A stretch of 64,000 nt of DNA, taken from CBDCYS01 sp965226185 (GTDB lineage: Bacteria; Acidobacteriota; Terriglobia; Bryobacterales; UBA6623). The DNA lies in assembly GCA_965226185.1 (NCBI GenBank), contig CBDDCT010000002.1:1-64000 (forward strand), given 5' to 3'. This document shows positions 37,995 through 46,911 of the stretch, one piece after another (position 1 is the first letter of the stretch; each line of letters begins with the position of its first letter). The notes under the pieces are model-generated. The model was not told where the DNA came from. It made no database searches and worked only from the letters and a program-made list of their open reading frames with translations. The position numbers and the translations under genes are program-made.

Positions 37995-38090
37995 CCGCGA
38001 AGCGGCGTCGGATCGTAGCCCATGGGTGGAGCGAAGCGGAACCCTGGGTACGGAACCCTGCGAGAACAAGCCCCGGACGGGGCGTAGGAA
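37995..38090 (+). repeat. dispersed repeat D2, copy 2
   Basis: Repeats CCGCGAAGCGGCG, GGATCGTAGCCCA, AGCGAAGCGGAACCCTGGGT and AAGCCCCGGACGGGGCG from 29149-29242 with a few differences, 40 bp after IS-B copy 1. The space up to 38430 holds no gene I can support. Confidence 0.75.
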
Positions 38091-38430
38091 GACCAACGGA
38101 TGATTGCGCCTCTGCGGCAGAGCGCTGTGGTGCGGGCGTTCATTGATATCCGAAACAAGGGCACGCCCCTTCAACCAAAACCCTCCGCGCAACTGCTAAC
38201 TGAACAGTATTGGGGTTAGCCGTCATCGAGCGGTTTTCTAGAAGGTCCTCGCTACCCAGTATGCAGGCAAGGCCTGCGCCCGTCCCGAGGCCGAGCAGGG
38301 TTTGGAAGATGTTGGCAGGGGGTAGCGAACTCAAGCTGAAACTGGCGCAGGTTCCTCGGAAGGGGCGGGCGCGCCGCACTCCTACACTACGTCTCGTGGC
38401 CTCTGAAACAAGTGGATAAGCAAGAGCTTG

Positions 38431-39090
38431 CTAAAACCGGGGAGCCGCGGGCCCTTGCCCTGCAACAGGCAGCTTTACAGATCGCTCGGACCCCGCGGTC
38501 GGCGCGGCGCCCCCAATCACCAGAGACTTTTCGCGCTGCAGTTCGCCTTCGATCATCCCTAGAACTTGCCCCAGTTCCATGGTGCTGAGTTGCTGGGCAA
38601 CAGGATCGTCATTCGCAACCGCCAGCAGTCTGCCGCCGTTGAGGCTGAAGCGCCCCTGAGGATTCACCAGGTAGAAATACTCTGTATCGGACTGCTTGTT
38701 CAGGAACAAGAGAACCTTTTGGCCGGGAAGGTAGGCCCCCCCGTCGCCGTCAATGTAGACCGCTTGATCGTAGAGGTCGCCGCCGGTCTGCTCGACGGTG
38801 ATCACGGTTCCGACACGCCCGCCAAACGCTTGCTGGACCTGCAGGTCCACTAGCGTGAAGGGTATCCGAGACACGGTGCGGCCGGGGCGACTTCCCAGCA
38901 CGGTTCCGTAGACGATGATGTCGACGCCTTGAATGAGCTCGGGGAGGCTTCCATGGTGCTGAGCCCAGGCCGCGCGCATGACCGGAGGATTGTCGGCACG
39001 GACGCCGACATGCGGAGCAAGCAAGAAGGCCGCTGCGAAACCGCCAACGACGGCGAAGACTGTCAAACAAGCAAATCTGGTTTTCGTCAT
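38431..39090 (-). CDS. secreted hypothetical protein
   Basis: 219 residues from the ATG at 39090 with GGAGAGGATC just upstream; an earlier in-frame start is rejected. A clear signal peptide (RFACLTVFAVVGGFAAAFLL) precedes a beta-rich domain with SLPELIQGVDIIVYGTVLGS, IPFTLVDLQVQQAFGG, ITVEQTGGD and LPGQKVLLFLNKQSDT. The phrases resemble proteins that describe repeated, exported beta-sandwiches, but I recognise no family with confidence. It follows the metalloprotease gene by 28 bp on the same strand, so the two are likely co-expressed. Confidence 0.75.
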   Translation of the reverse strand: MTKTRFACLTVFAVVGGFAAAFLLAPHVGVRADNPPVMRAAWAQHHGSLPELIQGVDIIVYGTVLGSRPGRTVSRIPFTLVDLQVQQAFGGRVGTVITVEQTGGDLYDQAVYIDGDGGAYLPGQKVLLFLNKQSDTEYFYLVNPQGRFSLNGGRLLAVANDDPVAQQLSTMELGQVLGMIEGELQREKSLVIGGAAPTAGSERSVKLPVAGQGPAAPRF

Positions 39091-39118
39091 GATCCTCTCC
39101 TTAAGTCGCCGGCTTACT

Positions 39119-39919
39119 CTATTTGCACGTCTGACTACCCGACTTCCCCTTGCACTTATTGGAGCAGCACTCAGTGTCGGCCTCGCACGACTCGCCTTTC
39201 GGCAATAGCGTGCAGACCCCGCCGCCGCCACAGTCCGAGTCGGCGCTGTCGATATCACCGTCACAGTCGTTGTCAAGACCGTCGGAGCAGCTCACCTCGA
39301 TATCGGCCTCGCCCTCGGTAGGGGTGCATCCGCCGCCGCCACCGGAGCAGGGGAAACCGACAGTGATAGAATTGACGAGGTCCGAATCGTGGTCGTCGAA
39401 GTAGTCCCGGGCACCCCACATGAGCTGATCGTTCATGCAGGTTGCGTTCTTCGGCCCTTTTCGGTGGTCAAGACCAAAGTCGTGCCCTACCTCTTGACAA
39501 GTCACATGACGATCGAACGCTTCAGTGTATGTGGCGCCGTCTAGATACGAACGGTTCATGTCCGCGGTGGCCGACTGGATGGTGCAGCCGTTGATGTGGA
39601 TGGTCGCCAGACCCAGCCAGCCATTCTCGCCAAAAAAGTCGGCAGTCGCTTTGATGTTGCTTCCGCCGCTGTTGAAGGTAATGCAGGTCCCGGTGTCCCA
39701 GTCTTCGATCTCGTCCGCCAGGACCGTAGACCAGGCTGCTGTTTGCGTCGCGTCTCCACCGGGCGGTACTGAGATCGTGTAGCTCAAGGTGCTAACTTCC
39801 CAATGGAAACAGCTCCACTGATTGCTGGCCACTAACAGGCCCGCAGTGAAGCTCGCCGCGAAAAGCACGCACAGCAGAAACACGGCTGACCGTCGTCCGA
39901 GAAATAATGATGAGTTCAT
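39119..39919 (-). CDS. secreted matrixin-like metalloprotease with MopE-type and Cys-rich C-terminus
   Basis: 266 residues with a signal anchor (about 9-32) and a start with GGGAGG upstream. The metal-binding helix reads QEVGHDFGLDH (142-152), a HExxHxxGxxH motif with Gln for the first His; Met162 lies in the following CMND turn. CSDGLDNDCDGDIDSADSDC (211-230) is the MopE-type Ca/metal-binding motif, and the end is a Cys-rich block CCSNKCKG. Gln-for-His variants occur in bacterial matrixin-like sequences, so the zinc site may be altered rather than dead. Co-transcribed with the next secreted gene. Confidence 0.85.
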   Translation of the reverse strand: MNSSLFLGRRSAVFLLCVLFAASFTAGLLVASNQWSCFHWEVSTLSYTISVPPGGDATQTAAWSTVLADEIEDWDTGTCITFNSGGSNIKATADFFGENGWLGLATIHINGCTIQSATADMNRSYLDGATYTEAFDRHVTCQEVGHDFGLDHRKGPKNATCMNDQLMWGARDYFDDHDSDLVNSITVGFPCSGGGGGCTPTEGEADIEVSCSDGLDNDCDGDIDSADSDCGGGGVCTLLPKGESCEADTECCSNKCKGKSGSQTCK

Positions 39920-40361
39920 ATCAATGAGCCTCCCGCCCGCCAGGCTGCTCGAAGCAGCATGCGAGCGCCCGTTGCAAGCAACGAAGTTTTTTCAATAGTA
40001 ACACCCGTTGCAGTCCTTGTCCAGAGCTAAAATCTATTGGTACGAAAGTACTTAACATGCTCAAAGTACCGGTTCGGACCGCGATCAATCAGACCAGCTT
40101 GAAGCTCTCATCGTCCGAAAGGCGGCCACTCTCTAGAAGATCGGTGGGTGCGTCGCGGGACAATAGCGATGTTGTCCGGTTTCATTGCATGGTTTGACTC
40201 GGTCTTGCTCGCCGAAGCTCTTCTTGCTCCATTGGGACTCGGTCTCGATGTCCGGTATTTGGGGTCATCATCGGCCCTCCCGCGGCGATGCGCGCCCTGC
40301 TCTCCACACCAGCCCGGTGCATAAACACGACCCGCTATACTCGACACTGGAGGGACGATCC
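39920..40361. other. no gene seen
   Basis: 442 bp between two divergently placed genes, probably holding both promoters. Several short frames exist but none has plausible composition or a ribosome site. Confidence 0.4.
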
Positions 40362-40712
40362 ATGCCAAACAAACGGTCGCTGTTCCTGCTTACGCTACTC
40401 TTTTGCGTCTTATGGGCGGGACTCCGCATGGGGGCGCAAGATCAGCCCGAAAGCGGCGACCCGGCCGCAAGGCTGGGCCGCATCGAGAAACGGCTCGCTG
40501 AGATCGAAACTCATTTGAGACAGCTCGCCCTAGCCTCATCCGCGAGCCAAAGACCGCTCCCCTCGGCTTCTCGGATCGATCGCTTGGAACAGCGGGTCGG
40601 CCGCCTCGAGTCGGGCGCGGGAGCGCTCAGCTACAGGCCTGGGGGCGCCTCATCCATGCTCGAAAGCCGCCTTCGAGCATTGGAGCGCGAAGTCTCCCGC
40701 CTGCGCCGCTAG
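40362..40712 (+). CDS. secreted coiled-coil protein
   Basis: 116 residues from the ATG at 40362 with GGAGGG about 8 nt upstream. Signal peptide SLFLLTLLFCVLWAGLRMG, then heptad-like helices (RLGRIEKRLAEIETHLRQL, DRLEQRVGRLESGAG, ESRLRALEREVSRLRR). It is likely periplasmic and may form a coiled coil like LPP- or YbgF-type proteins; the target is unknown. Its TAG stop is made by the CTAG target of the MITE-like element that begins at 40713, so the insertion may have shortened the original gene. Confidence 0.7.
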   Translation: MPNKRSLFLLTLLFCVLWAGLRMGAQDQPESGDPAARLGRIEKRLAEIETHLRQLALASSASQRPLPSASRIDRLEQRVGRLESGAGALSYRPGGASSMLESRLRALEREVSRLRR

Positions 40713-41322
40713 CCTGCATTTCTCACGGCGCAACTTTTCGGGCATTCTGGAGGCGATCCTGTTTCATCCAGCGATCAAGCGGATTTTTTTCAATGTTCGC
40801 CCTTTGGTCTTTTTTGCTGTCATCGTCCTGGTATTCGCTAGCAAAAGAGTCTCAACGGACTTGAGCGGTTTGGGCGCAAGTTGTTCATTTATAAGCGGTT
40901 AATTTTTTCAATGAGAGGATTTGAGAGTATATGAGAGAGTTTCGGGGTTTTTGCCGGTTTGCGGGGGGGCCTGGATCGCCTGCCGGCCACCTCCACATGG
41001 AAAATGATTCATCGCTGGGTTTCCCTTTTTTAGGATAGCAAGCCGGTCTCGGGCGGCCTGGCGCTTCCTGGATAAAACTGTTGAAAACAAAGGGAATAAT
41101 TTTATCAAACATCCGTGACCGAATTTGTCAGCCCGGGTTTCTCAGCGCCTGACGGGCGAGGCAGGCGAGAGGCCCGGCAGTCCTTCTTTGCACTTGCCGA
41201 CCGTTTTCGACCTACCGTCAAGTATGCCCCTTTGATTCAGCGGGGTTGGCGTCAAGCCGAACGCGCCTCGTACTGACGCGCCTCTCAGGCAGCTCGTCAC
41301 GCCACGTGGTGAGAAATGCAGG
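40713..41322. mobile_element. 610-bp non-autonomous (MITE-like) element with IS-B-type ends
   Basis: The ends are perfect 14-bp inverted repeats CCTGCATTTCTCAC / GTGAGAAATGCAGG, closely like the IS-B ends CC(C/T)GCATTTCTCA. CTAG flanks both sides (40709-40712 and 41323-41326), as for IS-B. The interior has no transposase and no convincing ORF. It contains a further IS-end-like block AGCCCGGGTTTCTCAGCG at about 41129. It is probably moved in trans by an IS-B-type transposase. Confidence 0.75.
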
Positions 41323-41366
41323 CTAGCCAAAGCTGGGCGAGCGAGCCGCTTCGAGAGAACCGGACG

Positions 41367-43706
41367 CTAATCAAGCCCCTCGGGCGACGCCGGGGCTTGC
41401 TTTTGAGCAAGCGTGACTTTGCTCAAGCTGTTGGCGTACTTTTCGACTCCCTTGTAAATGTGCTCCGCCACCTTCTGGCGATAGGAGCCGGCTTTGAGAA
41501 GCTTCTCGTCGCTGGGGTTACTGAGAAAACCAACTTCGGCAAGAATAGCGGGCATTTCGGCGCCGATCAAGACCATGAACGGAGCCTTGCGGACTCCCCG
41601 GTTTCGAAGTCCCTTGGTTTCCCCGGAAAGCCCGGTATAGAGGGCTTGCTGAACGTGGCCGGCAAACTCGCGGGATTCTTGAATCTTCTCGGTTAGGGCG
41701 ATTTTCGACAGCAGCCCTTGTAATTCGTGGATCGAACGTTGCGCGGCGGCGTTCTCGCGCGAGGCGACCGCCATGGCGGACGAGCTGGTTGTGAAGCTTA
41801 AATAGTAGGTTTCCACACCACGAATATTCTTCAAACGAAAGGAGTTGGCGTGGACGGACACAAACAGGTCAGCCTGGCTGATGTTCGCCAGCTTGGTGCG
41901 CTCCTCGAGGGGAATAAATTGGTCTTCCGTCCGGGTGTAGATGACCTCTGCTCCCAGACGGCTCTGGATTAATTTTCCAAGCCGGGAAGCGATGTCGAGA
42001 ACAAGATCCTTTTCGCGCAACCCGCCGCGACCGATCGATCCGGTGTCGTGACCTCCGTGGCCGGCATCGATGACTACGCGCCCGACTTTCAGGCCAAGGG
42101 CTCGGATTAAGTTTCGCTGTCCGCGGCTCGTCGCCGACGCCGGTTTGGGCGGCTCCGCCAGCTCAACGGCAGGCGGAGGCGGCGGGGCTGTCAGCGGCGG
42201 CGGCGATTGTTCGGGCGGCGCGAGCTTGGCCACTATTGTTGGCTCGGGATTCAGCGCCTCCCTTTTGGCTTCCGCCGCCCGGGCGGCCTGTTCCACCGCC
42301 AGCCTAGGTTCCGGTCCCAGGTCAGGAAGCGGAACGTGACCGATGGCGATGCCCGTTGCCGCGGAGATGCTGGAAGCGGCCGCCGGAAAGCCGGGCGGTC
42401 GATCCGCCGGCAACGGAACTTCGTCCGGGCGAGAAGCTATCCCGGTCTGAGGGCTTTGATATCGCACCACCGGCGTGGCGGGCGACGGCTGTTGAACAGG
42501 AGCAGCCGCCGGAGGAATGCCCGCCACGTCCGGGTAGGAGGAACGAACAGCCGAAGAACGGCTGTCGCTGGTTGGATTCAAATTCGCCGGGTTCGCTGTG
42601 CCGGTAACATCGTGCTGACTCTGAACCGCGGTATCTTGCTCGTTCGGGACCGGCTGTAGCGGCGGTGGGGGAGCCACTAGCGGGTCGAATCGCGCGGCGA
42701 GGGTTTCCGCCGGCCTTTCCACGGATGGCGGGGTAGCGCCGTGGCGTCTAGCCGGCGCCCCGGCAGTCGAGACCGATTCCTTCGCGCTTCGCAGCTCAAT
42801 GACGAAACGTCCCGGATTGGACAGCCAGAAAACGCTGTGGCTCGCCGCTTGCTCCAAATCGAAAACGACGCGGGAAACCGTGCGGCGATTCTGGCCGACA
42901 CGAATCCGCTTGATGAGGGAATCACCGACCGGCAACGTGAAGTCCTTAACACGGCGCAGCTTGCCGCCAAGACGCGCCCCTTTCAGATCAACAAACAGAC
43001 GGTGGGGGCGGGGCAGCTCTTCGAATCGATAGCCCACCTCATCGTCGATCTCGACCACAACCCGCGTGTAGTCTTCGTGAGTCCAAAACCGCACGTTCTG
43101 GACGGTTGCCGGGCCCGTTCTTTTCCTTACAGGTCGTGGTTCGTGCCGAACGGGCGTGGCTCGCGCCGCCGCGGGCGCCTGATTCTGCCGCGCGACAACT
43201 TTGTCCGCCTCGAGCGCCTCGCCCGGCAGCGGCGCCCGGGATAACTCGGCGAGAACCGATTCCGCGGTCCCACTCGCCTTGAGTTCGGCGAGAGCCCGGC
43301 CAGCTCGCTCCTCGTACTCGCTGCCAGGGTATTCCCGAACAAGAAGGCCGCAGGCATCGGCGGCCTGAGACAGATAAGGCTCCGGGCCAAACCGCTTGGC
43401 CGCCTCAAGATAGAGTTGAGCTTCCGAGAGGAGACTGTCGCCGCCAAAAGCGCCGCCGGGAGAGCCGAGATAGACCTTCCGGAAAGCTTTCGCGACGAGA
43501 ACGTACTGCTCTTTGCCCAACTCCAGCGCGGGAACGGCGCGCAGGTCGTCGAGCAGGAGTGACGCGTACTGGTAGTCTTGCCCGGCTTGCTCCGTCGTTT
43601 TCGGACCGGCGAACGCAAGAACGCACAGCACCGGCAAAGCCAGGCATGCGACAAGTCCCGCCGCCGAAGCCCGCCGGCTTCGGCCATTTTGTCGAGAAAA
43701 GGGCAT
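41367..43706 (-). CDS. N-acetylmuramoyl-L-alanine amidase with AMIN domain
   Basis: 779 residues from an ATG at 43706, 5 nt past the stop of the upstream gene. Signal peptide, then a helical/TPR-like N-terminal region (Pfam-uncertain), an AMIN domain around residues 200-310 (VQNVRFWTHEDYTRVVVEID) that binds peptidoglycan, and a Pro-rich linker (about 310-540). The amidase_3 domain is about 550-760 (GRVVIDAGHGGHDTG, FVSVHANSFR, ILAEVGFLSNPSDEK). It cleaves the amide bond between MurNAc and the stem peptide in the periplasm. Co-transcribed with the lytic transglycosylase. The long linker is unusual. Confidence 0.93.
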   Translation of the reverse strand: MPFSRQNGRSRRASAAGLVACLALPVLCVLAFAGPKTTEQAGQDYQYASLLLDDLRAVPALELGKEQYVLVAKAFRKVYLGSPGGAFGGDSLLSEAQLYLEAAKRFGPEPYLSQAADACGLLVREYPGSEYEERAGRALAELKASGTAESVLAELSRAPLPGEALEADKVVARQNQAPAAARATPVRHEPRPVRKRTGPATVQNVRFWTHEDYTRVVVEIDDEVGYRFEELPRPHRLFVDLKGARLGGKLRRVKDFTLPVGDSLIKRIRVGQNRRTVSRVVFDLEQAASHSVFWLSNPGRFVIELRSAKESVSTAGAPARRHGATPPSVERPAETLAARFDPLVAPPPPLQPVPNEQDTAVQSQHDVTGTANPANLNPTSDSRSSAVRSSYPDVAGIPPAAAPVQQPSPATPVVRYQSPQTGIASRPDEVPLPADRPPGFPAAASSISAATGIAIGHVPLPDLGPEPRLAVEQAARAAEAKREALNPEPTIVAKLAPPEQSPPPLTAPPPPPAVELAEPPKPASATSRGQRNLIRALGLKVGRVVIDAGHGGHDTGSIGRGGLREKDLVLDIASRLGKLIQSRLGAEVIYTRTEDQFIPLEERTKLANISQADLFVSVHANSFRLKNIRGVETYYLSFTTSSSAMAVASRENAAAQRSIHELQGLLSKIALTEKIQESREFAGHVQQALYTGLSGETKGLRNRGVRKAPFMVLIGAEMPAILAEVGFLSNPSDEKLLKAGSYRQKVAEHIYKGVEKYANSLSKVTLAQKQAPASPEGLD

Positions 43707-43710
43707 TACC

Positions 43711-44532
43711 CTAATCTGATTCCGTTTCAAAACGAATCAGACCAGATGGCTCTTCGTAAACGACAATCCGGGGCCGAAGCGGCTTTCCGGAATGGCCATC
43801 GTCTTCATCGCCGGCAACGAAATCTTTGCCGGGCGCTAGGAATCGGCTTACTCGTTCGACGAAGTCCTCGGTCTCCGCATAAGGGGGAATCCCCTTATAC
43901 TGATCGACCGCCGCTTCGCCGGCGTTATATGCCGCCAGGGTCCTTGAATGGTCCCCGTCGTAGCGGTCCAGCAAATGACGGAGGAATTTTACTCCTCCCT
44001 CGACATTTTCGGCGGGATCGAAAATGTCCTTTACCCCGAAGCGCTCCGCCGTTACCGGCATCAACTGCATCAACCCGAGCGCGCCCTTGTTGGAAACCGC
44101 GAACGGGTTGTAGTTGCTTTCCTGCCGGATCACGGCATGAATCAGCTTCGGGTCGACGCCGTGGCGTCCGCTCGCCTGCCGCACCAGAGCATGGATGTCG
44201 AGCCGTCCACTCGTTCTCGTGAGCTGACCCGACCGCCCTTGGACAACCTTTTCCCCCGGTACGGTTTGCTGGCTTTTACCCGAAATCCTTGAAGACCTCC
44301 GCGATCGAACGGCAACTCGCACCAAACGACCAGTGGCGTCTTCGCGGACTTCGTAGCGTCTCAAAACAGGCCGAGACGGCGACTCGGATCCCGGTTCAAC
44401 ACCCTGCTGGATCTTCGCGGCCGGCTGAGCGGGGCGACTCTCCAGTTCAAGTATTGGGGCTGCCGACAGGGCCAGGGCTCCAAATAGTCCCAACCCAACC
44501 GCCTGTACCCGTCTCTCTAAAAACAATATCAC
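43711..44532 (-). CDS. lytic transglycosylase (SLT domain)
   Basis: 273 residues; the membrane anchor is at 9-30. The SLT domain from about 112 has the catalytic Glu138 in HAVIRQESNYNPFAVS, then GALGLMQLMP and AAYNAGEAAV. It cleaves MurNAc-GlcNAc bonds to form 1,6-anhydro ends. The C-terminal 40 residues (after GKDFVAGDED) are acidic and unique. It is followed by the amidase, which overlaps or nearly overlaps it, so both act in peptidoglycan turnover. Confidence 0.92.
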   Translation of the reverse strand: MILFLERRVQAVGLGLFGALALSAAPILELESRPAQPAAKIQQGVEPGSESPSRPVLRRYEVREDATGRLVRVAVRSRRSSRISGKSQQTVPGEKVVQGRSGQLTRTSGRLDIHALVRQASGRHGVDPKLIHAVIRQESNYNPFAVSNKGALGLMQLMPVTAERFGVKDIFDPAENVEGGVKFLRHLLDRYDGDHSRTLAAYNAGEAAVDQYKGIPPYAETEDFVERVSRFLAPGKDFVAGDEDDGHSGKPLRPRIVVYEEPSGLIRFETESD

Positions 44533-45234
44533 AGTCTTTATTCTATCGCAACCGTTTTCTTTTCAGTGCATTATCTCACACTGGAGCAGTTCCTGCCCTC
44601 GGGGTCCGAGCTTCACCGCGGGCAGCGAGGGAGAACGTCCTGCTACCGGCCAAGCCACTGACGAAACGCCTGCGTTTGATAGTAATAGACGCTCGATAAT
44701 CCATTTTAGACGAACCACCAGCGCGGAAAGCGTTCTTGAGGCCGGAAACGACCGCGAGGCGAGTTGGGCATACTTTACTTTCAGCAGGCGGTCTGTTGAT
44801 TCCCCCAAAACGGTAGCATCGCCGCATGGCGGACGCCACGAAACGGCCTCATGATGCAGGTTTGCCGTGCCAATTCGAGAGAAGACCACGCCGGCCGCGA
44901 CGCCGCGAGGTCCTAATCCCGCGGCCGCCGCTAGGGAGTGCCCATGGGCCTCCGGCCCAATCGGAGCCGCGACCGTGAGGAAGCGGTTGCCTCTACCGGC
45001 TGATCCGCCCCTGTCGGCTTCCGGCCCACCCAGAAAGATGAAAACCCGCGGGTTTTCGACCGAGCGTGTTTACTGCGTCAACCCCTTGGAGAGCACTTGA
45101 CAGATACCTATCATGGATGTCCCCGATGTCCCCAACTTTGTGGGGTCCTTTACCTCTGGTCTTTTCGGCCAGCTTGCGTCCTTGCCGATACACAGGCCTG
45201 CTGGCTCGTCTATATAAGTAGTAGGAGGTGATTC
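44533..45234. other. intergenic region with repeat fragment, no gene supported
   Basis: About 700 bp. A block near 44960-45020 (GGAGCCGCGACCGTGAGGAAGCGGTT) shows partial similarity to D1 repeats. Two antisense frames (44563-44889) are not protein-like. No ribosome site fits a longer gene. Confidence 0.4.
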
Positions 45235-45735
45235 ATGAGGAAGATCGTGAAGTGGCTAGTGTTGAGTTCAGTGGCGGCCGCACTGCTCGTGCTTGGTTGC
45301 CAAGGACCTCCGGAACAGGTCGAGAAGGCTGAGCCCGTGCCGGCCGCGGAACCCGAGCCGGCCGCGGAGGCGGCGGAAAAAGAGCCCGCCGCGGAGGAGC
45401 CGAAGCAGGAGGAGAGCGAACCCGAAGGTAGCGCCCAGGCAGCTCCAGCGGGAGGGGAGGGCCTCTCGGCGCGGAACGCGTGGGCGCCCGGCAAAAAAGG
45501 CAAGCTGCTCCTCGGCCTGGATGGCGGCCTCTACGACCCTTATCGTGTGCGGGTCATCGCGGAGGTCCAAGAGGCGCTGAAAGCTCAGGGCTTGTATGAC
45601 GGTGCGGCCCATAGGTATCTGGACGAGGAGACCATGGAGGCCCTGGGAGAGTTTCAAAAGCAAAATGATCTCAAGGTCTCTGGCGTACCAACACCGCGCA
45701 CGCGGAAGGCACTGCTGAGCGGGAGCGAGGCATAA
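45235..45735 (+). CDS. peptidoglycan-binding-domain lipoprotein
   Basis: 166 residues. A lipobox with Cys22 (LLVLGC) makes it a lipoprotein. The middle is a low-complexity Ala/Glu/Pro segment (25-75), probably extended through the periplasm. The C-terminus (about 100-160) resembles a PG_binding_1 domain (AEVQEALKAQGLYDGAAHRY, then ALGEFQKQNDLKVSG, TPRTRKALL). A GTAGGAGGTGA-type ribosome site precedes the ATG. It likely tethers an outer membrane or periplasmic complex to the wall. Confidence 0.87.
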   Translation: MRKIVKWLVLSSVAAALLVLGCQGPPEQVEKAEPVPAAEPEPAAEAAEKEPAAEEPKQEESEPEGSAQAAPAGGEGLSARNAWAPGKKGKLLLGLDGGLYDPYRVRVIAEVQEALKAQGLYDGAAHRYLDEETMEALGEFQKQNDLKVSGVPTPRTRKALLSGSEA

Positions 45736-45813
45736 ATCAAGCAGGTCTGGGACTACGCTGAGAGTGAATTGGCTTTACACATGGAGCCTTGCCCCCCATT
45801 TTTTCACAGCCGC

Positions 45814-46713
45814 TCATCTGCGCGGCAGCAGGGACGACACGCCCCGCACTCCCTCTAAATCGAGGCGGTAGACGCGTCCCGGCGTGTTTCGGCGGTGGCC
45901 GGTGCTGCCGGTGATGAAGAGCTGGCTGAGGTCCGGGCCGCCGAAAACGAGATTGCTGGCATCATAGTTGCCGGCGGGCAGTGTGCGAACGAGTTTGCCG
46001 TTCGGGTTCAGCACGCGCACCGTGCTTGTGCCGAGGTGTGCGGCGTACACGTTGCCCTCCGAATCGACCGCCAATCCGTCGGGTGACGCGTCGTGCCCGT
46101 CGCGGCCGGGTAACCTGGCGAAAATTTCCACCGGGCCCAGCACTCCAGGACTCCTTACATCGAACTTCAGTATGCGGTTGGGCACGGTCTCGGCGACGTA
46201 GAGCGCCGACCCGTCCGGACTCAACACCAGCCCGTTCGGCACCCGCATACCGCCGGCGGCTAGGCGGCTGACGCCGCCGGACACCGCGTAGCAGACCGTT
46301 CCGATGGGCTTTTCACGGGAGCCGCCGGGGTCGGAGAAGTAGAATCCTCCGTGGCGGTCCAGGGTGATATCGTTGGGCGCGCGCAGCGGCCGGCCGTCGC
46401 ACTCACTGGCTGCCTCAGCCAGGATCTTCCCGTCCGCACTGACGTGCAGGACGGCATGCCTTCCGGGCGAGCACACCAGGTGCGTGGAGTCCGGCAGAAT
46501 TTTGTGCCCGTTCGCGCTCGCTTCCAGCCATGTGGAGGAACGGCCGCCGGGCGTCAGACGGATCACTTTGTTCCGCTCGCTGAAATAGAGGTTGCCTTCG
46601 TAGTCGAACACAGGGCCTTCGGTGTAGTGAGCTGTGCGGGCGACTTCCCCCGGCTGCGGATCGCTTTGCGCGAAGGCTGAAACGGCAAGCATTGCCAAGG
46701 CGAAATGCTTCAT
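45814..46713 (-). CDS. SMP-30/gluconolactonase-like beta-propeller, secreted
   Basis: 299 residues from the ATG at 46713 (signal peptide MKHFALAMLAVSAFAQ). Six-bladed propeller phrases include EGPVFDYEGNLYFSE, ANDITLDRHGGFYFSD, and SPDGLAVDSEGNVYAAH. The conserved Glu in TEGPVFD and Asn/Asp of APNDITLD are the lactonase metal ligands. It acts on lactones in related proteins. The next gene is a divergent paralogue. Confidence 0.88.
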   Translation of the reverse strand: MKHFALAMLAVSAFAQSDPQPGEVARTAHYTEGPVFDYEGNLYFSERNKVIRLTPGGRSSTWLEASANGHKILPDSTHLVCSPGRHAVLHVSADGKILAEAASECDGRPLRAPNDITLDRHGGFYFSDPGGSREKPIGTVCYAVSGGVSRLAAGGMRVPNGLVLSPDGSALYVAETVPNRILKFDVRSPGVLGPVEIFARLPGRDGHDASPDGLAVDSEGNVYAAHLGTSTVRVLNPNGKLVRTLPAGNYDASNLVFGGPDLSQLFITGSTGHRRNTPGRVYRLDLEGVRGVSSLLPRR

Positions 46714-46911
46714 CTGGATCAGGATAGCCGACAGCCCGCCCGCTTGCTGGAAGGCGCTCATAGGCACGCCCGGCGGAGACAACTCTCGAGCGGCGAACCC
46801 GCCAAGTTCCCGCTCGGCGCATGCCGCCCATACCGTCCCCGGAATCCCAGGGCAAATGGATTACACTTGGAGACGTTGCGCTGAAATTCTCCTCGGAAAC
46901 TCGTGGCGACC

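Noticed and set aside
44563..44889. Antisense small gene between the lytic transglycosylase and lipoprotein
   Set aside because: Two overlapping frames of equal quality, no ribosome site and no recognisable family.
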